From JBGPYB01 sp041493035 (lineage in GTDB: Bacteria > Acidobacteriota > Vicinamibacteria > Fen-336): a DNA stretch of 8,434 nucleotides. The stretch is taken from NCBI GenBank assembly GCA_041493035.1, contig JBGPYB010000184.1, forward strand, positions 1 to 8,434. Reading direction: 5' to 3'. The notes below the pieces were generated by a model. The model was given only the letters and a program-made list of their open reading frames with translations. It had not been told where the DNA came from and ran no database searches. The position numbers and the translations under genes were made by a program. Positions 4,828-8,434 of the stretch are shown here, piece after piece (the stretch's first letter is position 1; each line of letters begins with the position of its first letter).

Positions 4828-6138
4828 ATGGCATCGAGGCAGGCCGAGTACCAGGCGCTCCGGGACCGCCACGTCCCGAAGGGAGTGTCCCACGCCACCC
4901 CAGCCTTCATCGAGTCGGCGCATGGCGCGATGATGACCGACACGGACGGCCGGGAACTCATCGACTTCGCGGGCGGGATCGGCGTCGTGAACGTCGGCCA
5001 CGCGCACCCGAAGGTGGTCGCCGCGATCCAGGACCAGGCGGCGAAGTACATCCACACCTGCTTCCACGTCGCGATGTACGAGCCGTACGTCGACCTGGCG
5101 GCGCGGCTGAACGCGCTCTCGCCCGGCGACCACCACAAGAAGACGATGTTCGCGTCGACCGGCGCGGAGGCGGTCGAGAACGCCGTGAAGATAGCCCGCC
5201 ACGCCACGGGCCGGCCAGCCGTCATCGCCCTCGACAACGGGTTCCACGGCCGGACGCTCCTCACGATGACGCTCACCAGCAAGGTGAAGCCGTACAAGCT
5301 CGGGTTCGGCCCGTTCGCGCCCGAGGTCTACCGGATGCCGAACGCGTACTGCTACCGGTGCCCGTTCGGCCTGAAGTATCCGTCCTGCGACGTGGCGTGC
5401 GCCGACTACCTCGAGGAGTTCTTCGTCGGGAACGTCGCGCCCGAGCAGACAGCCGCGGTCATCGCGGAGCCGGTCCAGGGCGAGGGCGGGTTCGTCACGC
5501 CGCCGCCGGAGTACTTCAAGAAGCTCCAGGCCATCTGTCAAAAACATGGCATCGCGCTCATCATCGACGAGGTGCAGACCGCGATGGGCCGCACAGGGAA
5601 GCTCTTCGCCATCGAGCATTGGGGGATCACCCCGGACATCATCACGACCGCGAAGAGCCTCGCGGGCGGTCTCCCGCTCAGCGCAGTGACCGGGCGGGCG
5701 GAGATGATGGACAAGCCGCACGTGGGTGGCCTGGGCGGCACGTTCGGCGGGAACCCCGTCGCCTGTCGCGCCGCGCTGGCGGTGCTGGAGGTGCTCCTCG
5801 GAGACGGCCTCCTCGCCAAGGCCGAGGAGCTCGGCCAGAAGGTTCGCGCCCGCCTCGACGCGCTCCAAGCGCGCTTCGAGATCATCGGCGACGTACGTGG
5901 CAAGGGTCCCATGCAGGCCATCGAGCTCGTGCGCGACCGGGAGAAGAAGACGCCCGCGGGCGAGGAGACGAAGAAGCTCGTGAAGATCTGCTACGAGAAG
6001 GGGCTTGTCCTCATCGCGTGCGGCAACTTCGGCAACGTGATCCGGACGCTCATGCCGCTCGTCATCACCGACGAGCAGCTCGACCGCGGCTTCGCCATCC
6101 TCGAGGCGGGGCTGCAGGAAATCTCTCCGGTCCGCTGA
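4828..6138 (+). CDS. Class III PLP-dependent aminotransferase, GabT-like (4-aminobutyrate/omega-amino acid type)
   Basis: This 436-residue cytoplasmic enzyme transfers an amino group from a substrate amine to an oxo-acid such as 2-oxoglutarate. Family hallmarks are FAGGIGVVNVGHAHPKV (47-63), the PLP-phosphate loop STGAEAVENA (110-119), GFHGRT (138-143), EPVQGEGG (214-221), IIDEVQTAMGRTG (245-257; D247 contacts the pyridine ring), the Schiff-base lysine in TTAKSLAGG (K276), and GTFGGNP (304-310). The length matches GabT/PuuE-type enzymes. A cysteine cluster C175-x2-C178-x8-C187-x3-C191 lies in YCYRCPFGLKYPSCDVAC, and I recall similar segments in several GABA/omega-aminotransferase-like proteins. 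ATG at 4828 has a strong GAGGAGAGG five bases upstream. The gene follows a sigma-54-like promoter and is probably co-transcribed with the next gene. The exact substrate (GABA, other omega-amino acid, ornithine/lysine-like or a broad range) cannot be decided. Leu codons are mainly CTC, unlike the AOR gene. Confidence 0.92.
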   Translation: MASRQAEYQALRDRHVPKGVSHATPAFIESAHGAMMTDTDGRELIDFAGGIGVVNVGHAHPKVVAAIQDQAAKYIHTCFHVAMYEPYVDLAARLNALSPGDHHKKTMFASTGAEAVENAVKIARHATGRPAVIALDNGFHGRTLLTMTLTSKVKPYKLGFGPFAPEVYRMPNAYCYRCPFGLKYPSCDVACADYLEEFFVGNVAPEQTAAVIAEPVQGEGGFVTPPPEYFKKLQAICQKHGIALIIDEVQTAMGRTGKLFAIEHWGITPDIITTAKSLAGGLPLSAVTGRAEMMDKPHVGGLGGTFGGNPVACRAALAVLEVLLGDGLLAKAEELGQKVRARLDALQARFEIIGDVRGKGPMQAIELVRDREKKTPAGEETKKLVKICYEKGLVLIACGNFGNVIRTLMPLVITDEQLDRGFAILEAGLQEISPVR

Positions 6139-6168
6139 CGCGACCCAAGGCCCGGCGGGGAGGAAGCC

Positions 6169-6927
6169 ATGAAGAACAAGCGAAAGGTAGAGGCCGCCAT
6201 GGCCAGTCCCGTTCCTGGCGAGGGTTCCGGAAAGGAGTCGAACCGCGAGCGTGGCCGACGCATCTCGCCGACCCCGAGGACCACGCTGCGCCGGCACGCG
6301 GGCCGGGGCTCCTACGACCGCGCCGTCATCGACGCGATCCTCGACGAGGGGCTGGTCTGCCACGTGGGCTTCAGCGAGGGTGGGCAGGCCTTCGTGCTTC
6401 CGGCCAGCTACGCGCGCGCGGGCGACCGCGTCTTGCTGCACGGCTCGGTCGAGAGCCGGATGCTGAACGCGCTCCGGGCGGGCGCGCCCGCCTGCCTGAC
6501 CGTGACCATCCTGGACGGGGTCGTCCTCGCCCGCTCCGCGTTTCGCCACTCGCTCAACTACCGCTCGGTCGTGATCCTGGGGAAGGCCGAGGAGGTCTCC
6601 GAGCCGGGAGCGAAACAGGCGGCGCTCGCCGCGATCGTGGAGCACATCGTCCCGGGCCGCACAGCCGACGTCCGCAGGCCGAGCGACGCCGAGGTCGCGG
6701 CCACCATGGTGCTGTCGCTCCGGATCGAGGAGGCCTCCGCGAAGGTGCGGCGCGGCCCGCCGGTGGATCTGGAGGAAGATCGGCGGCTGCCGTGCTGGGC
6801 GGGCGAGATTCCCCTGAGCGTCGTCGCCGGGGCGCCTGTCCCCGACGCGCACGTCGCGGCGGGAACGGCGGTCCCGGGCCCTGTCGCGCACTACCGGAGA
6901 GGTGTCGCGCCGGCGCACTGCGGATGA
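6169..6927 (+). CDS. Pyridoxamine 5'-phosphate oxidase family protein (Pyridox_ox_2/NimA-like split-barrel flavoprotein)
   Basis: This 252-residue protein has a basic, disordered-looking N-terminus (about 1-35) and then the split-barrel pattern of the Pyridox_ox_2 family. It shows RTTLRRHAGRGSYDRAVIDAILDEGLVCHVGF (37-68), PASYARAGDRVLLHGSVESRML (78-99) with its characteristic H-G-S, ACLTVTILDGVVLARSAFRHSLNYRSVVILGKAEEV (108-143), and the C-terminal SAKVRRGPPVDLEEDRRLPCWAGEIPL (190-216). Members bind flavin (some F420 or heme), and most have no proven reaction; true PNP oxidase activity should not be assumed. ATG at 6169 is chosen because GGGGAGGAA precedes it; an in-frame ATG at 6199 is possible. 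It starts 30 bp after the aminotransferase stop and is almost surely in the same operon. Supply or repair of PLP for the aminotransferase is a tempting but unproven link. Confidence 0.85.
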   Translation: MKNKRKVEAAMASPVPGEGSGKESNRERGRRISPTPRTTLRRHAGRGSYDRAVIDAILDEGLVCHVGFSEGGQAFVLPASYARAGDRVLLHGSVESRMLNALRAGAPACLTVTILDGVVLARSAFRHSLNYRSVVILGKAEEVSEPGAKQAALAAIVEHIVPGRTADVRRPSDAEVAATMVLSLRIEEASAKVRRGPPVDLEEDRRLPCWAGEIPLSVVAGAPVPDAHVAAGTAVPGPVAHYRRGVAPAHCG

Positions 6928-6928
6928 T

Positions 6929-6950
6929 CGACGGGCGGCAAGACCTGTCG
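6929..6950. terminator. Weak hairpin between convergent genes, possible terminator
   Basis: CGACGGG (6929-6935) can pair with CCTGTCG (6944-6950) with one G·T wobble on the plus-strand RNA, loop of 8 bases. It begins two bases after the stop codon of the flavoprotein gene and lies in the 61-bp gap before the end of the opposing MBL gene. There is no U-tract, so intrinsic termination would be weak. Confidence 0.3.
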
Positions 6951-6988
6951 TCGCCGATACCCACCATGCTCGCTGCGCAGCGCCCGCA

Positions 6989-8434
6989 TCACAGGCGCTT
7001 CCAGCGCTGCCCGTCGAAGGCGGCGCGGCGCTCGCGCACCAGCTTCTCCAGTGACGCGAGGCAGCTCCTGGCCGCCACCGGGTGCATGGGGGCCGGCGTG
7101 TCGTCGTACGCCCTCGCCGTCACCTCCTCCAGCGTACCCGCCACCGAGAGCGCCTCGACCACCTTGGCCTCCCGCTCCCGGCGGTGTGCGAGGTACGCCT
7201 CGAGCTTCTGGACGGCGCCCTGGGTCGGCGGGCCGTGCGCAGGAAAGAGCGTGCGGGGGCCGAGGTCGCGCAGCCGCTCGAGCGATCTCAGGTAATCCGT
7301 CATGTCGCCGTCGGGAGGGTCGATCACGATCGTGGAGAGCGTGGAGACCATGTCGCCCGCGAGCAGCGCCCCGGTGCGTTCGTCGAGGAAGGCGACGTGA
7401 CCGCGCGCGTGGCCCGGCGTGTGGATGACCCGGAAGCGCCGGTGGAGGTGATCGCCGGGGGCGAGCGGCACCGTGAACCCGATCTCGCTCTCGCGCGGGA
7501 GGCTCCGGACCACCTCCGGATGCGCGCGCAGCACGACGTCGTGACGGGCCCGCAGCGCCACCACGCCGCCCACGTGATCGCGGTGGGCATGGGTGATCCA
7601 GATCTCCCGGAGCGCGAGCCCGCCGCGGGCGAGGTCGGCGAGCACGGTCTCGAGGAAGGCCTGCTCCTCGGGGTAGGGGGAGCCCGGGTCCACGACGGCC
7701 AGCTCGCCGCCCCCGAGCTCCACGATCCAGGCGTTGGTGTGGGTCGCGGGAGGGAGGGTCGGAGTGCGCAAGGGCGCGAGGTAGAGCCCGCGCTGGAACT
7801 CGATGCGCCGCGTGATGAAGGCCTCGGTGTCGGGCGGCGCGCGCAGGAGCTCGAGGCAGGCGGGTGGGCCCGATCGCGCCAGGCACTGCACGCCCCACAG
7901 GTTCGGCGGGTGCAGGAGGACGTCGCCGCGCTCCCAGCGTTCGACCGCCTGGGCGGCGGCGACCCACTCGCCACTCTCGAGCTCGCCCGGCCACACCTCG
8001 GCCTCTTCTCCCTCGGGCATGCGGGCCAGGAACACGTGCGCGTCGTAGCGGATCGGGAAGTGGGGAGGCGTGATCCAGCGGCCGGCCGGAAGGAGGCGCG
8101 CCGCGTCGACCGACAGGCCGTGCGCGGCGAGGAGATCGCCGAAACGGAGCTCGCCTGCGAGGAGCGCCTGCCGCGCCGCCCGGCGCGCCTCCCGCGGAAG
8201 CGCGGGCCCGGTGGCGAGGAGTATGCCGGTCTCCTCGAAGATCTCGCGAGCGGCGCAGGCGGCCAGCGCAGCGCCGTCGCCCGCCAGGCCGGGCACCGGC
8301 ACCCGACGGTCCTCTGCGTCGAGGCGCCCCCCTGGGAACGCGAAGAACCCGCCGGCGAAGCGCAGCGCCCCGCGCTTCACCCAGAAGATCTCGCGCCCGT
8401 TCTGCCCGGGGCGCCAGAGTATGACCGCCGCCGC
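6989..8434 (-). CDS. Nudix hydrolase–metallo-beta-lactamase fusion protein (LACTB2-like C-terminal half), 5' end beyond the right edge
   Basis: 481 codons are visible. The frame stays open to the edge and reads AAAVILWRPGQNGREIFWVKR, a normal Nudix beta strand, so the true start lies outside. The Nudix half has FAFPGGRLDAED (about 31-42) and AREIFEETGILL (about 62-73), the GxxxxxE and REUxEExGU parts of the Nudix box separated by a longer insert than usual, as in NUDT19/CoA-type Nudix proteins. The MBL half carries NAWIVELGGGELAVVDPGSP, the metal-binding THAHRDHVGG (HxHxDH, about 282-287), TPGHARGHVAF, LLAGDMVST and LFPAHGPP, a complete binuclear-zinc ligand set resembling LACTB2/glyoxalase-II-like hydrolases. 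It ends in a helical LACTB2-type tail. The two domains suggest hydrolysis of a nucleotide- or CoA-linked compound plus an ester, thioester or RNA phosphodiester bond; the substrate is unknown. It converges on the flavoprotein gene and is probably an independent unit. Confidence 0.9.
   Translation of the reverse strand, partial: AAAVILWRPGQNGREIFWVKRGALRFAGGFFAFPGGRLDAEDRRVPVPGLAGDGAALAACAAREIFEETGILLATGPALPREARRAARQALLAGELRFGDLLAAHGLSVDAARLLPAGRWITPPHFPIRYDAHVFLARMPEGEEAEVWPGELESGEWVAAAQAVERWERGDVLLHPPNLWGVQCLARSGPPACLELLRAPPDTEAFITRRIEFQRGLYLAPLRTPTLPPATHTNAWIVELGGGELAVVDPGSPYPEEQAFLETVLADLARGGLALREIWITHAHRDHVGGVVALRARHDVVLRAHPEVVRSLPRESEIGFTVPLAPGDHLHRRFRVIHTPGHARGHVAFLDERTGALLAGDMVSTLSTIVIDPPDGDMTDYLRSLERLRDLGPRTLFPAHGPPTQGAVQKLEAYLAHRREREAKVVEALSVAGTLEEVTARAYDDTPAPMHPVAARSCLASLEKLVRERRAAFDGQRWKRL

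Noticed and set aside
3048..5297. Long open frame of 749 codons on the minus strand, opposite the AOR and aminotransferase genes
   Set aside because: Antisense shadow; the repetitive Leu/Gly/Arg/Val-rich translation shows no domain, while the sense strand encodes clear enzymes with ribosome-binding sites.
4738..6918. Long open frame of 726 codons on the minus strand
   Set aside because: Antisense shadow of the aminotransferase and flavoprotein genes, with no recognisable protein signature.
4638..7295. Long open frame of 885 codons on the plus strand
   Set aside because: It is out of frame with the aminotransferase and flavoprotein genes, its translation is Arg/Pro/Gly-rich without family motifs, and it results from few stops in GC-rich DNA.
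8378..8380. GTG at 8380-8378 as the start of the Nudix–MBL gene
   Set aside because: The frame continues to the window edge with a proper first Nudix strand (AAAVILWR), so the gene is truncated by the window and does not start there.

Overview
The window is GC-rich throughout, gene-dense, and uses ordinary bacterial start and Shine-Dalgarno signals. The gene set is a Liv-type ABC importer, a tungsten/molybdenum AOR-family oxidoreductase with a MoaD-like partner, a class III aminotransferase, and a Nudix–metallo-beta-lactamase fusion. This suggests an environmental, probably uncultured high-GC bacterium such as Rokubacteria/Methylomirabilota or a deltaproteobacterium-like lineage. That placement is inference from gene content only. 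No phage, IS, CRISPR, tRNA or rRNA was found.

Layout. On the minus strand, reading leftward from about 2042, come a small two-CBS-domain protein, a periplasmic amino-acid/amide-type solute-binding protein, an inverted pair of REP-like hairpins, and the first codons of a LivH-type permease that runs off the left edge. Diverging from the CBS gene across a 427-bp intergenic region, the plus strand carries a MoaD/ThiS-like small protein followed by an AOR-family oxidoreductase. After a 199-bp gap come a PLP-dependent class III aminotransferase (GabT-like) and a pyridoxamine-phosphate-oxidase-like flavoprotein, 30 bp apart. A convergent minus-strand gene encoding a Nudix + MBL-fold fusion protein enters from the right edge and is cut there.

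Main observation. Three sigma-54 (-24/-12) promoter-like elements stand at almost the same distance (45, 45 and 47 nt from the -12 C to the A of the ATG) upstream of the CBS, moaD-like and aminotransferase genes. Two of them share TTGGTACG-N5-TGCTA exactly. I infer that importer, oxidoreductase and aminotransferase form one sigma-54-controlled regulon. A coherent model is uptake of an amine or amino acid by the Liv transporter, deamination to a (semi)aldehyde by the aminotransferase, and oxidation of the aldehyde by the AOR enzyme. The CBS protein may sense adenylate status. No sigma-54 activator gene is visible in the window, and the substrate cannot be read from the sequence.

Secondary points are a livH start without a normal initiation codon next to the REP-like pair, a codon-usage shift between the AOR gene and the aminotransferase gene, a four-cysteine cluster in the aminotransferase, and dyads and repeats in the intergenic regions that could be activator sites.
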